A DNA stretch of 64,000 nt from Winogradskyella psychrotolerans (GTDB taxonomy: Bacteria; Bacteroidota; Bacteroidia; Flavobacteriales; Flavobacteriaceae). The translations under genes and the position numbers were made by a program. The stretch spans positions 496,001-560,000 of the forward strand of contig NZ_JAHKPN010000011.1 of assembly GCF_018860545.1 (NCBI RefSeq), given 5' to 3'. How positions within the stretch are numbered: position 1 is the stretch's first letter; each line of letters begins with the position of its first letter. Shown here one piece after another: positions 20,498 through 29,235 of the stretch. Below the pieces are notes generated by a model. It saw only the letters and a program-made list of their open reading frames with translations. It was not told the origin of the DNA and did no database searches.

Positions 20498-20605
20498 CGT
20501 CAGTTCGAGTATTTCGACTTTTGGGTCGAAATGTATCGAGAACCTTAAGTATTTCATAGCTTCTCGATAAAAAATTCCAAAAAAAGAATTTCACTCGAAG
20601 TGACG
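20498..20605. repeat. palindromic repeat element, intergenic copy (copy A)
   Basis: A 108-nt element with outer arms CGTCAGTTCGAGT (20498-20510) and ACTCGAAGTGACG (20593-20605; 12 of 13 positions pair). Inside are two perfect hairpins: 8 bp at 20511-20518/20525-20532 and 9 bp at 20534-20542/20561-20569. It lies between guaD and xdhA. Its right half (20561-20604) matches 49397-49440 inside a glycosyltransferase gene at 40 of 44 positions without gaps. Confidence 0.85.
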
Positions 20606-20648
20606 CTATCGTTTCATTTTTAATTTATTTATAATTGAAATCATTAAC

Positions 20649-22058
20649 ATGATCACCTTCATCCTAAATAACAAAACCATTAAAACGTCAGATCATTCAG
20701 GTATGACGCTATTGGATTTTGTACGTTACCAACAACGTCTTACAGGCACAAAAATTGGATGCCGTGAAGGTGATTGTGGTGCTTGCACATTATTAGTTGG
20801 CACACTAAAACACAACACCGTAGAATATAAAAGCATCACCTCATGTATTTCACCATTAGGAAATGCACACGGCAAACATATTGTAACGGTTGAAGGCACA
20901 AATCTAAAAGGCAAGCTAACCTCTGCTCAAGAAGCCATGAAAGCAAATTACGCGACGCAATGCGGATTTTGCACACCAGGTTTCGTCGTCGCTTTAACAG
21001 GTTTTGCATTATCGAATTCAGAAAATAATTACGAGAATGCACTAAATGCCATTAGCGGCAATATTTGCAGATGCACAGGTTATAAAGCGATCGAAAAAGC
21101 GGCACATCAAGTGGTTGAAAAACTAGAGAATCAAGAAGAAAAGTCTTCCAAATGGTTAATTGACAATGACTTTATCCCTGAGTATTTCGAAAGCATTCCA
21201 GAACGTTTAAAAGACATCGAAGGAAAATATCTAAATCAATCTAAAGGAAAATTTGTTTCTGGAGGTACGGATTTATACGTCCAAAAAGCAGATCATTTAG
21301 CGGATAATGACGTGCATCTAATTGCTGAAAAAGAGTATCTAAAAGGCATTAGCATTGAAAACGGCATTTGTACCATCGGAACCAACTCAACCGTTTCCGA
21401 TTTATGGAATCACAAGGCACTGAACACTTATTTCCCAAATTTAAAGAAGCAGCTCAAACTAGTCTCTTCTGAGCAAATTAGAAATATGGCTTCCTTTGGT
21501 GGTAATTTGGTTAACGCCTCACCAATTGGTGATATGACGATTTTCTTTTTAGCTTTAAATAGTGAGATAACCATTTCAAATGAAAATCAAAAAGAACGAA
21601 CTCGCGAGCTTAAAAATTTCTACCAAGGATACAAAACCTTCGATTTAAATGAGGGTGAACTACTAAAAGACATCACCTTTAAATTACCAACAAAACAGTC
21701 ATTTTTCAATTTTGAAAAAGTGTGTAAACGTACCCATTTAGATATTGCAAGTGTCAATTCTGCCATTCAGTTGTCTGTTGAAAACGACACCATTACAGAA
21801 GCTCACGTTTCAATTGGTGGTGTTGCTGCTATTCCAAAGTATTTACATGAGACTTCCGCTTTTTTAACAGGGCAACCACTGACTACAGAAACGATATTGA
21901 AAGCTAACGAGATACTTCAAAAAGAAATCAGTCCAATTAGCGATGTTAGAGGCACAACAGATTACAAACGATTGCTTGCTAGACAATTATTTTTCGCGCA
22001 TTTCACGGAGTTGTTTCCAAAGCATTTCACCCTAAACGATTTTATTCAACATGCATAA
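20649..22058 (+). CDS. xdhA: xanthine dehydrogenase small subunit (2Fe-2S and FAD)
   Basis: Electron-transfer subunit of the molybdenum hydroxylase that oxidises hypoxanthine and xanthine to urate. The N-terminal plant-type 2Fe-2S domain has Cys38, Cys43, Cys46 and Cys66; the helical second cluster domain has Cys105, Cys108, Cys140 and Cys142. An FAD domain follows, with SGGTDLYVQK near residue 215 and NMASFGGNLVNASPIGD near residue 282. All eight iron-sulfur ligands are intact in its 469 residues. It overlaps xdhB by 8 bp. Cofactor maturation is presumably served by xdhC on the opposite strand about 12 kb downstream. Confidence 0.95.
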   Translation: MITFILNNKTIKTSDHSGMTLLDFVRYQQRLTGTKIGCREGDCGACTLLVGTLKHNTVEYKSITSCISPLGNAHGKHIVTVEGTNLKGKLTSAQEAMKANYATQCGFCTPGFVVALTGFALSNSENNYENALNAISGNICRCTGYKAIEKAAHQVVEKLENQEEKSSKWLIDNDFIPEYFESIPERLKDIEGKYLNQSKGKFVSGGTDLYVQKADHLADNDVHLIAEKEYLKGISIENGICTIGTNSTVSDLWNHKALNTYFPNLKKQLKLVSSEQIRNMASFGGNLVNASPIGDMTIFFLALNSEITISNENQKERTRELKNFYQGYKTFDLNEGELLKDITFKLPTKQSFFNFEKVCKRTHLDIASVNSAIQLSVENDTITEAHVSIGGVAAIPKYLHETSAFLTGQPLTTETILKANEILQKEISPISDVRGTTDYKRLLARQLFFAHFTELFPKHFTLNDFIQHA

Positions 22059-24372
22059 GAACAAAGAAAATAAAGTCTTAGACACGAAGTTAGATGCGGT
22101 TTCAAAATCATTAAAACAGAGCATTAAAAACTTAGATTCTTACACACATGTTAGAGGTGAATCTTTGTATGTAGATGATGTTAATATTAGGCAAGGCACC
22201 TTTCACGCGGTGGTTTTCGATTCACCAAAAGCACATGGAAAGATTAAAAGTATCGATTACTCAAAAGCGGAAGCATTAGATGGTGTGGAACGCATCTTCA
22301 CGTACAAAGATGTTCCTGGTAAAAACGAAATTGGCGGCATTATTCCAGACGAACCTTTATTTGCAGAACACGAGGTCCATTTTTGGGGCATGCCAATTGC
22401 GCTAATTATTGCAGAATCAGAATTTATTGCCAGAAAAGCTCGAGATTTAATCGAAATAGACATTGAAGAACTGCCAGTAATAACCACAGCAAAAGAAGCG
22501 AAAGCAAAAGGTAGTTTTATTAATGCACCACGTTCTTTTAGTTTAGGAGATACAGAAAAAGCATTTACAGATTGTGAGTACGTTTTTGAAGGCGACACCT
22601 TTTCCAACGGTCAAGAACATTTATACATCGAAGCACAAGGTGCTTACGCAGAACCTTTAGAAAATGGCAATATAAAAGTGACGTCTTCTACACAAGGACC
22701 AACTTCTGTACAGAAAACAATTGCACAAGTTTTAGGTATTGCTATGCATAAAATTGAAGTCGATGTCACACGACTTGGTGGCGGATTTGGAGGAAAAGAA
22801 GACCAAGCAACTCCTTGGGCAGTTATGGCTGCTTTGGCGACGTATCATTTAAACCAATCGGTAAAATTGATACTGAATCGGCATGATGATTTACGCATGA
22901 CAGGTAAACGTCATCCATATGAAAGCACTTATAAAATTGGACTTTCTAAAGAATTAAAAATCCTAGCCTACCAAACTGAATTTTTACAAAACTCTGGAGC
23001 AGCAGCCGATTTATCGCCAGCCATTGCTGAGCGTACGTTGTTTCATGCCACCAACAGTTATTATGTGCCAAACGTAACAACCAAAGTATTGAGTTGTAAA
23101 ACCAATTTACCACCAAATACAGCCTTTAGAGGTTTTGGTGGACCACAAGGTATGTTTGTTATTGAGTCTGCGATTGCAAAAGCTGCTTCTGAAATTGGTG
23201 TTTCTGCAAGACAAATTCAAGAAGCCAATTTGTTAGATGAAAATGACACGTTTTCCTATGGACAAATAGCAAAAAAAGTAGAAGCTAAAAACACATGGCA
23301 TTCTGCTAAAAACATATTTAATAGTGACGCTTTAGAACAAGAGGTTTCAGACTTCAACAAAAACAATACAGCGTTTAAAAAAGGGGTATCGTTTATGCCC
23401 ATTACTTTTGGTATTTCGTTTACCAATACACCAATGAATCATGCACGTGCTTTGGTTCATATTTATTTAGATGGAAGTATTGGTATTAGTACTGCTGCTG
23501 TAGAAATGGGACAAGGAGTAAACACAAAAATGATGCAAATTGCAGCTGATATTTTCTCGGTTTCTATAGAACACATTAAGATTGAAACTACCAACACCAC
23601 AAGAGTGGCCAACACCTCACCTTCTGCTGCGAGTTCTACAGCCGATTTAAACGGAAAGGCCACTCTAATGGCATGTAATGCTTTATTGGAACGTCTCAAA
23701 AACGTGGCAGCTGCCTACTTGAAAGTGACACCTGAAGCCATTGTATTAAAAGACGAATTCGTTTACATGAATAACGAAAAAACAGATGTAGAATGGAAGC
23801 ATCTGATAAGCATGGCTATGTTAGAGCGTGTCGCTTTAACTGAAAATGCACATTACGCCACACCAGAAATTCACTTTGATAAAACGAAGGAAAAAGGGCA
23901 TCCTTTTGCTTATCATGTTTATGGTACAGCGATTACAACGACAACTATAGATTGCACGCGTGGGACTTACGAATTTGATTCTGTAAAAATCGTTCATGAT
24001 TATGGCAAAAGCATGAGTGAAGGGATTGATTTAGGTCAGGTTGAAGGTGCATTAATTCAAGGTATGGGTTGGATGACTATGGAAGAAATTGCTTATAATG
24101 ATGAAGGTAAATTACTCTCGAACGCGCTTTCCACTTACAAAATACCAGATATTTTTTCTGTACCAAAAAGCGTGGAAGTGATTCCTGTGGAAACCAAAGG
24201 ACATGAATTAGCTATTTTAAAATCAAAAGCCGTTGGCGAACCGCCTTTAATGTATGGCATTGGTGCTTATTTTGCACTTCAAAATGCCATAAAAGCCTTT
24301 AATCCCAACTATGATTTAAAGTTTCACGCTCCAATGACTCCTGAAAAAGTCTTAATGAGTTTATACAGTTAA
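22051..24372 (+). CDS. xdhB: xanthine dehydrogenase large subunit (molybdopterin-binding)
   Basis: Catalytic molybdenum-cofactor subunit of xanthine dehydrogenase, 773 residues. Recognisable features are the cofactor-contacting GGGFGGKEDQATPWA segment near residue 245, the NTAFRGFGGPQG motif with its substrate-binding arginine near residue 355, the VEMGQGVNTKM segment, and the catalytic base Glu730 in AVGEPPLMYG. Translation starts within the end of xdhA (8-bp overlap), so the subunits are made together. Six bases separate it from the allantoinase gene. Confidence 0.95.
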   Translation: MHKNKENKVLDTKLDAVSKSLKQSIKNLDSYTHVRGESLYVDDVNIRQGTFHAVVFDSPKAHGKIKSIDYSKAEALDGVERIFTYKDVPGKNEIGGIIPDEPLFAEHEVHFWGMPIALIIAESEFIARKARDLIEIDIEELPVITTAKEAKAKGSFINAPRSFSLGDTEKAFTDCEYVFEGDTFSNGQEHLYIEAQGAYAEPLENGNIKVTSSTQGPTSVQKTIAQVLGIAMHKIEVDVTRLGGGFGGKEDQATPWAVMAALATYHLNQSVKLILNRHDDLRMTGKRHPYESTYKIGLSKELKILAYQTEFLQNSGAAADLSPAIAERTLFHATNSYYVPNVTTKVLSCKTNLPPNTAFRGFGGPQGMFVIESAIAKAASEIGVSARQIQEANLLDENDTFSYGQIAKKVEAKNTWHSAKNIFNSDALEQEVSDFNKNNTAFKKGVSFMPITFGISFTNTPMNHARALVHIYLDGSIGISTAAVEMGQGVNTKMMQIAADIFSVSIEHIKIETTNTTRVANTSPSAASSTADLNGKATLMACNALLERLKNVAAAYLKVTPEAIVLKDEFVYMNNEKTDVEWKHLISMAMLERVALTENAHYATPEIHFDKTKEKGHPFAYHVYGTAITTTTIDCTRGTYEFDSVKIVHDYGKSMSEGIDLGQVEGALIQGMGWMTMEEIAYNDEGKLLSNALSTYKIPDIFSVPKSVEVIPVETKGHELAILKSKAVGEPPLMYGIGAYFALQNAIKAFNPNYDLKFHAPMTPEKVLMSLYS

Positions 24373-24378
24373 AAAGCC

Positions 24379-25725
24379 ATGGAAGAATGTCTTATATATA
24401 GTAAGCGATGCTTTTTAGATGATGTATTTAAAGAAGCTACAATTCATGTAAAACATGGGAAAATTAATCGTATAAATGGAGGATATCATCAAGTTGAAAA
24501 CATTCCGTTTTTAGACTATCAGAATCTCATCGTCATGCCTGGTATTATTGATACGCACGTGCATATTAATGAACCTGGTCGCGAAGATTGGGAAGGTTTT
24601 GATACAGCTACAAAAGCGGCAGCTGTTGGAGGTGTGACTACGCTAATTGAAATGCCATTAAATGCAAGTCCAGTTACTACAAACATCAAATCATTTAAAT
24701 TAAAACAAGACGCTTCTAAAGGTAAGCTTCATGTGAATTGCGGATTTTATGGTGGTGTTATTCCAACAAACAAAAAGGATATTGAAGATTTAATAAAAGC
24801 GGGTGTTTTTGGAATTAAAGGTTTTCTATCCCATTCGGGAATTGATGAATTTCCTAATGTTTCAAAACTAGATTTGGAAGCTATTGCGCCTATTCTAAAA
24901 CAATATGATATCCCTTTATTGCTTCATTGTGAATTAACTGACGATGATGTTCCTGAAGTGACAAATCCTAAAAATTATCAAGAGTATTTAGAATCAAGAC
25001 CTCAACATTGGGAAACTAATGCTATTGATTTAGCTTTAGAGCTTCAAAAAGCCTTTGATATTAAAGTGCATATTGTTCATCTTTCGGCTTCAGAAGGTAT
25101 TGAGCGCATTAAACTGCGTAAAAAAGAAACCAATAAACTGACTGTAGAAACCTGTCCGCATTATTTATATTTTAATGCAGAAACCATTCCGGATGAGTCA
25201 CCCATTTTCAAATGTGCTCCACCCATTAGAGAAAAAGCTAACAATGACCAACTTTGGGACTTTTTATTAGACGATGGTTTTAACTTTTTAGCCTCAGACC
25301 ACTCACCTGCTCCACCTGAACGTAAACAATTAGAAAGTGGAGATTTCTTTAAAGCTTGGGGAGGCATATCAGGATTGCAGTTTACACTTCCTATATTGTT
25401 TTCTGAAGGTAAAAAAAGAGGATTACCAACAGAAAAACTCATTTCATTGCTAACAAAGCAACCAGCAGAATTTTTAGGAATTAATGATAAAAAAGGTGCT
25501 TTAATCGCAGGCTTTGATGCTGATATTACAGTTTGGGATGACACTTTAGAAATTCCTATTTTAGAAGGCACTATACAACACAAGCATAAAGCAACACCAT
25601 ATATGAATGAAAAGCTCATTGGAAAAGTAATGCATACATTTGTGAATGGTGTTCAAGTAGTTGAAGACTCAAAATTAAAGACGCTTCAACAAGGACAATT
25701 ACTACTTAAGAGGATATATGATTAA
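24379..25725 (+). CDS. allB: allantoinase
   Basis: Cyclic amidohydrolase opening the allantoin ring to allantoate. The binuclear-metal site of the dihydroorotase/allantoinase family is complete: His60 and His62 in DTHVHINEPGREDWEGF, the carbamylated lysine Lys147 in FGIKGFLSHSG, His183 in LLHCEL, the VHLSASEG histidine, and the aspartate in SDHSPAPPERK. The length of 448 residues matches AllB. It lies between xdhB and puuD (8-bp overlap with puuD), which argues against dihydroorotase or hydantoinase. Confidence 0.94.
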   Translation: MEECLIYSKRCFLDDVFKEATIHVKHGKINRINGGYHQVENIPFLDYQNLIVMPGIIDTHVHINEPGREDWEGFDTATKAAAVGGVTTLIEMPLNASPVTTNIKSFKLKQDASKGKLHVNCGFYGGVIPTNKKDIEDLIKAGVFGIKGFLSHSGIDEFPNVSKLDLEAIAPILKQYDIPLLLHCELTDDDVPEVTNPKNYQEYLESRPQHWETNAIDLALELQKAFDIKVHIVHLSASEGIERIKLRKKETNKLTVETCPHYLYFNAETIPDESPIFKCAPPIREKANNDQLWDFLLDDGFNFLASDHSPAPPERKQLESGDFFKAWGGISGLQFTLPILFSEGKKRGLPTEKLISLLTKQPAEFLGINDKKGALIAGFDADITVWDDTLEIPILEGTIQHKHKATPYMNEKLIGKVMHTFVNGVQVVEDSKLKTLQQGQLLLKRIYD

Positions 25726-27121
25726 AATATTAATATTATTAACTTGGCTTACTATTTTTATAATTATAGTTGCTGGCACCTACAAAATTCAGAATCTCAT
25801 CAGTGATTTTAAAGCTAAAGGCAAGGATGAAAAAGCAGAAGTCTTACAAACATCTCAAAATTGGTTTTACGCTTTAATTGTTATCGCTTCTATATGTGGT
25901 ATTGGTGTTTTATATCTTTTTTTGAAAGGCACTATTTACGAAAGTCATTTTTTTGAATGGCTAAATTTAACGGTTCGCTTAATTCACATCACTTTCGGAA
26001 TTGCTTGGATTGGAGCTTCATTCTATTTTGTGTTTTTAGAGAATGCCTTAAACAGAACTGAAAATGTAAGAGATGAATTAGCAGGTAACCTTTGGGCCGT
26101 TCATGGTGGTGGATTTTACTATGTAGAAAAATACAAATTAGCACCAAAAAAAATCCCGAAGCATCTGCATTGGTTTAAATATGAAGCTTATTTTACTTGG
26201 CTTTCTGGGTTTTGTCTGCTTTCAATCGTCTATTATTTTAATGCCAGCTCGTATTTAATAGATCCTGAAGTTTTAGATATTTTGCCTGTAACAGCTATTA
26301 CTATTAGCGTAGCTTCATTAATAATTGGCTGGATATTATATGACCAAATTTGCAAACGTTTAAGCAATAATAAAGTCGTTTTTACCATGGCAATAACAGT
26401 TTTGGTATTTTTATTTGCTTGGTTTTATGCTCAAGTTTTTAGTGGGAGAGCGGCTTATATTCACTTTGGTGCTTTTCTAGGAACTTTAATGGCTGCCAAT
26501 GTTTTTTTCATTATAATTCCTGGGCAAAAACGTATGGTCGCTGCAGCAAAGAAAGGCTTGCTTCCAGATCCTGCAGATGGAAAAGCAGCTGGATTACGAT
26601 CGTACACTAATAATTATTTTACACTTCCTGTGTTGTTTGTGATGATTAGCAATCATTTTCCGAGTACGTTTGGAAATACCTACCAATGGATTGTTCTTAT
26701 TGGTATTACTTTGGGAACAGCAGGAGTTAAACACTATCTCAATTTACGCGAAAAAGGACAGCTTTCTATTTGGGTAATGCCAATTTCTGTATTACTTTTA
26801 TTTGGGATGGCGTTTATGACGGCACCTACACCTCCAAAATATGAAAACTGCCAAGAAATGGTTTCGTTTATAGACGTTCAAACCATTATTAATAATAGAT
26901 GTACAGTTTGCCATTCTTCAAATCCAATAGATGCGATATGGAAAGTTGCACCAAATGGCGTGAAATATGATACGGCTGAACAGATTTATAATTTAAAAGA
27001 TAAAATTTTTCAACGCGTCGTAGTAAGTAAAAACATGCCTTTTAATAATAATCAAACAGGAATGACCCAAGAAGAACGCGATATGATTAATTGTTGGATC
27101 AATCAAGGAGCACCAAAATAA
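25718..27121 (+). CDS. puuD: membrane urate hydroxylase with C-terminal cytochrome c domain
   Basis: PuuD-type urate oxidase: an integral membrane protein that hydroxylates urate to 5-hydroxyisourate and passes electrons to a fused cytochrome c. About eight or nine hydrophobic helices span residues 5-370, with HITFGIAWIGASFYFVFLE near residue 90. The c-type haem site follows at Cys395-x-x-Cys398-His399 with probable axial Met440. The 467-residue length fits the family. It replaces the soluble cofactor-free uricase and ties urate oxidation to the respiratory chain. It overlaps allB by 8 bp and is followed after 5 bp by the next two pathway activities. Confidence 0.93.
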   Translation: MIKILILLTWLTIFIIIVAGTYKIQNLISDFKAKGKDEKAEVLQTSQNWFYALIVIASICGIGVLYLFLKGTIYESHFFEWLNLTVRLIHITFGIAWIGASFYFVFLENALNRTENVRDELAGNLWAVHGGGFYYVEKYKLAPKKIPKHLHWFKYEAYFTWLSGFCLLSIVYYFNASSYLIDPEVLDILPVTAITISVASLIIGWILYDQICKRLSNNKVVFTMAITVLVFLFAWFYAQVFSGRAAYIHFGAFLGTLMAANVFFIIIPGQKRMVAAAKKGLLPDPADGKAAGLRSYTNNYFTLPVLFVMISNHFPSTFGNTYQWIVLIGITLGTAGVKHYLNLREKGQLSIWVMPISVLLLFGMAFMTAPTPPKYENCQEMVSFIDVQTIINNRCTVCHSSNPIDAIWKVAPNGVKYDTAEQIYNLKDKIFQRVVVSKNMPFNNNQTGMTQEERDMINCWINQGAPK

Positions 27122-27126
27122 AGCAT

Positions 27127-27996
27127 ATGATAACAATAGACCAACTTAATTCACTTTCTAATGAGGAAGCATTTTCTAAATTAGAGCAATGCTGTGTTTC
27201 CAAAACTTGGGTGAATGGTATGCTTGCAAGTAGACCTTTTGCGACGGAAAGTGAATTGATCACAAAAGCCGCATCAATATGGTATAACGATTGTGCATTA
27301 GACGATTTTAAAGAAGCCTTTACTGGCCATCCGAAAATTGGAAATATAGAAAGTTTAAAAGCCAAATTCGCTCATACCGCAAATTGGGCAGGAAACGAAC
27401 AAGCTAAAGTTGCAGAAGCTAATACAGATACTATTGAAGCTTTAGCCAAAGCCAATGATGCATACGAAGCTAAATTCGGTTATATTTTTATAGTGAGCGC
27501 TAGTGGAAAATCGGCAGAAGAAATGTTAGCGATTATCAATTGTAGGTTGAATCATGACGAAGCCGATGAAATTTATGTCGCTATGAATGAGCAGCATAAA
27601 ATTACCGTAATTCGATTAGTAAAACTCATTGAAAATCTTGCTGAAAACGCAGATTTAAGTAGTCATTTAACCACGCATGCTTTAGATACCTCTTTAGGAA
27701 TTCCTGCAAAACATATGCTGATAACTCTAAAAGGTTTACGTAACAATCAATGGAAACCAATGAGTGTTGGCATTACGAATAACGATGGTAGGATTTCAGA
27801 TGTGTTGCCTCCTGGTCAACTTTTAACACCTGGACATTACACGATGCTCTTTGACACAGCAAACTATTTTAAAAACAGTAATCAAAAAGGGTTTTATCCT
27901 GAAGTTTCAATTCAATTTGAAGTGACAGATACAAACCATTATCACGTACCATTATTAATTAACCCTTATGGTTATTCAACATATAAAGGAAGTTAA
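27127..27996 (+). CDS. bifunctional OHCU decarboxylase / 5-hydroxyisourate hydrolase (UraD-UraH fusion)
   Basis: One polypeptide carries both steps after urate oxidation. Residues 1-165 are an OHCU decarboxylase with the GHPKIG motif (His68) and WAGNEQAKV. Residues about 180-289 are a transthyretin-like HIU hydrolase with His184 (TTHALD), Arg222, His273 and a C-terminal YKGS. The last motif is normally YRGS, so arginine is replaced by lysine. The order matches the plant allantoin synthase fusion, and the product would be S-allantoin. I start it at ATG 27127, five bases after puuD; a longer reading from 27091 runs inside puuD and adds non-homologous residues. Confidence 0.92.
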   Translation: MITIDQLNSLSNEEAFSKLEQCCVSKTWVNGMLASRPFATESELITKAASIWYNDCALDDFKEAFTGHPKIGNIESLKAKFAHTANWAGNEQAKVAEANTDTIEALAKANDAYEAKFGYIFIVSASGKSAEEMLAIINCRLNHDEADEIYVAMNEQHKITVIRLVKLIENLAENADLSSHLTTHALDTSLGIPAKHMLITLKGLRNNQWKPMSVGITNNDGRISDVLPPGQLLTPGHYTMLFDTANYFKNSNQKGFYPEVSIQFEVTDTNHYHVPLLINPYGYSTYKGS

Positions 27997-28039
27997 TTAA
28001 TCACACTAGATAAAAACATTAATTTAAAAATACAATATT

Positions 28040-29152
28040 ATGGCATATACATTTAATCCACCAAAGCGTTACTTAATGGGTCCTGGACCATCCGATGCAC
28101 ATCCTAGAGTTTTAAAAGCTATGGCATCTCCTTTAATTGGTCATTTAGATCCACATTTTGTAACCATGATGGATCAAGTTAAGGATATGGTTCAAAAAAC
28201 CTTTTTAACGCAAAACAATCTAACATTTGTAGTTTCAGCTCCTGGAAGTGCAGGCATGGAAACCTGTTTAGCCAATTTATTAGAACCTGGTGACGAATGT
28301 ATTATTTGCATCAACGGTGTGTTTGGTGGACGTATGGCAGAAATTGCAGAACGTTGTGGAGCCACTGTACATAAAGTAATCACTCCTTGGGGAAAAGTCA
28401 CTTCTGAGCAACAAATAAAAGACGCTTTAAAAGACTGCCCGAAACCAAAATTGGTAGCTTTAGTACATGCTGAAACCTCAACTGGTGCTTTACAACCGTT
28501 AGAAGAGATTAGTAAACTTGTGCATGCTGTTGATTCGCTATTAGTCGTTGATGCTGTAACCTCTTATTGTGGTGTGCCCTTAAAAGTTGATGAATGGGGA
28601 ATTGATGCCATTTACACAGGCTCACAAAAAAACTTAAGTGCGCCTCCTGGATTATCTCCTGTTAGCTTTTCTCCAAGAGCAGTTGAAGTTCTTGAAAATA
28701 GAAAGACCAAAGTTCAAAGTTGGTTTTTAGACTTAAATCTCGTTAAAAATTATTGGGCTGGAGCTAAAAGAGCCTATCATCATACAGCTCCTGTTTCTGC
28801 CGTTTTTGCTTTACATGAAGCGTTAAATTTAGTAATGGAAGAAGGCTTAGAAAACCGATGGAAAAGACATTATGAGGTGCATGATTATTTACAACAAGAA
28901 TTAGAAGCTCTAGGCTTTAAATATTTAGTGGACAAAGCACATCGTTTACCTAACTTAAATTCTGTTTATTTACCAGAAAGCGTAACAGATGAAGCTGCTT
29001 TGAGAACCAAACTATTAAACGACTTTAATATTGAAGTTGGTGGTGGACTTGGTGATTTTGCAGGTAAAATTTGGCGTATTGGAATTATGGGTGAAAGTTG
29101 TACGCATAACCATGTAAATATGCTAATTGGTGCTTTAAAAGAAATACTTTAG
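28040..29152 (+). CDS. pucG: PucG-type (S)-ureidoglycine-glyoxylate aminotransferase
   Basis: Class V PLP aminotransferase of the alanine-glyoxylate/serine-pyruvate type, 370 residues, with the PLP lysine at Lys197 (YTGSQKNLSAPPG) and N-terminal YLMGPGPSDAHPRVL. In a purine-degradation cluster this family usually transfers the amino group of ureidoglycine to glyoxylate, giving oxalurate and glycine. Alanine-glyoxylate or serine-glyoxylate activity, disposing of pathway glyoxylate, is a real alternative. It is the last plus-strand gene of the purine block and converges on the ureidoglycolate hydrolase gene across a hairpin. Confidence 0.85.
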   Translation: MAYTFNPPKRYLMGPGPSDAHPRVLKAMASPLIGHLDPHFVTMMDQVKDMVQKTFLTQNNLTFVVSAPGSAGMETCLANLLEPGDECIICINGVFGGRMAEIAERCGATVHKVITPWGKVTSEQQIKDALKDCPKPKLVALVHAETSTGALQPLEEISKLVHAVDSLLVVDAVTSYCGVPLKVDEWGIDAIYTGSQKNLSAPPGLSPVSFSPRAVEVLENRKTKVQSWFLDLNLVKNYWAGAKRAYHHTAPVSAVFALHEALNLVMEEGLENRWKRHYEVHDYLQQELEALGFKYLVDKAHRLPNLNSVYLPESVTDEAALRTKLLNDFNIEVGGGLGDFAGKIWRIGIMGESCTHNHVNMLIGALKEIL

Positions 29153-29162
29153 TAACATATTT

Positions 29163-29221
29163 TGTCATAATGAGCGCAATTGAAAATGAATTCTAGATTT
29201 TTAATTGCGCTCAAACTGACA
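29163..29221. terminator. inverted repeat between convergent genes, probable bidirectional terminator
   Basis: A perfect 10-bp stem (GAGCGCAATT at 29172-29181, AATTGCGCTC at 29203-29212) with flanking TGTCA/TGACA ends (29163-29167, 29217-29221) lies between the convergent pucG and ureidoglycolate hydrolase genes. The position suits a two-way terminator. The sequence also resembles the palindromic GTCA...TGAGCGCAATTG family of intergenic repeats. Confidence 0.6.
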
Positions 29222-29235
29222 TTATAAATTGTTTT

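Noticed and set aside
27091..27126. Upstream extension of the OHCU decarboxylase fusion starting inside puuD
   Set aside because: The added residues overlap the puuD 3' end and do not resemble the family; the ATG at 27127 gives a natural N-terminus.
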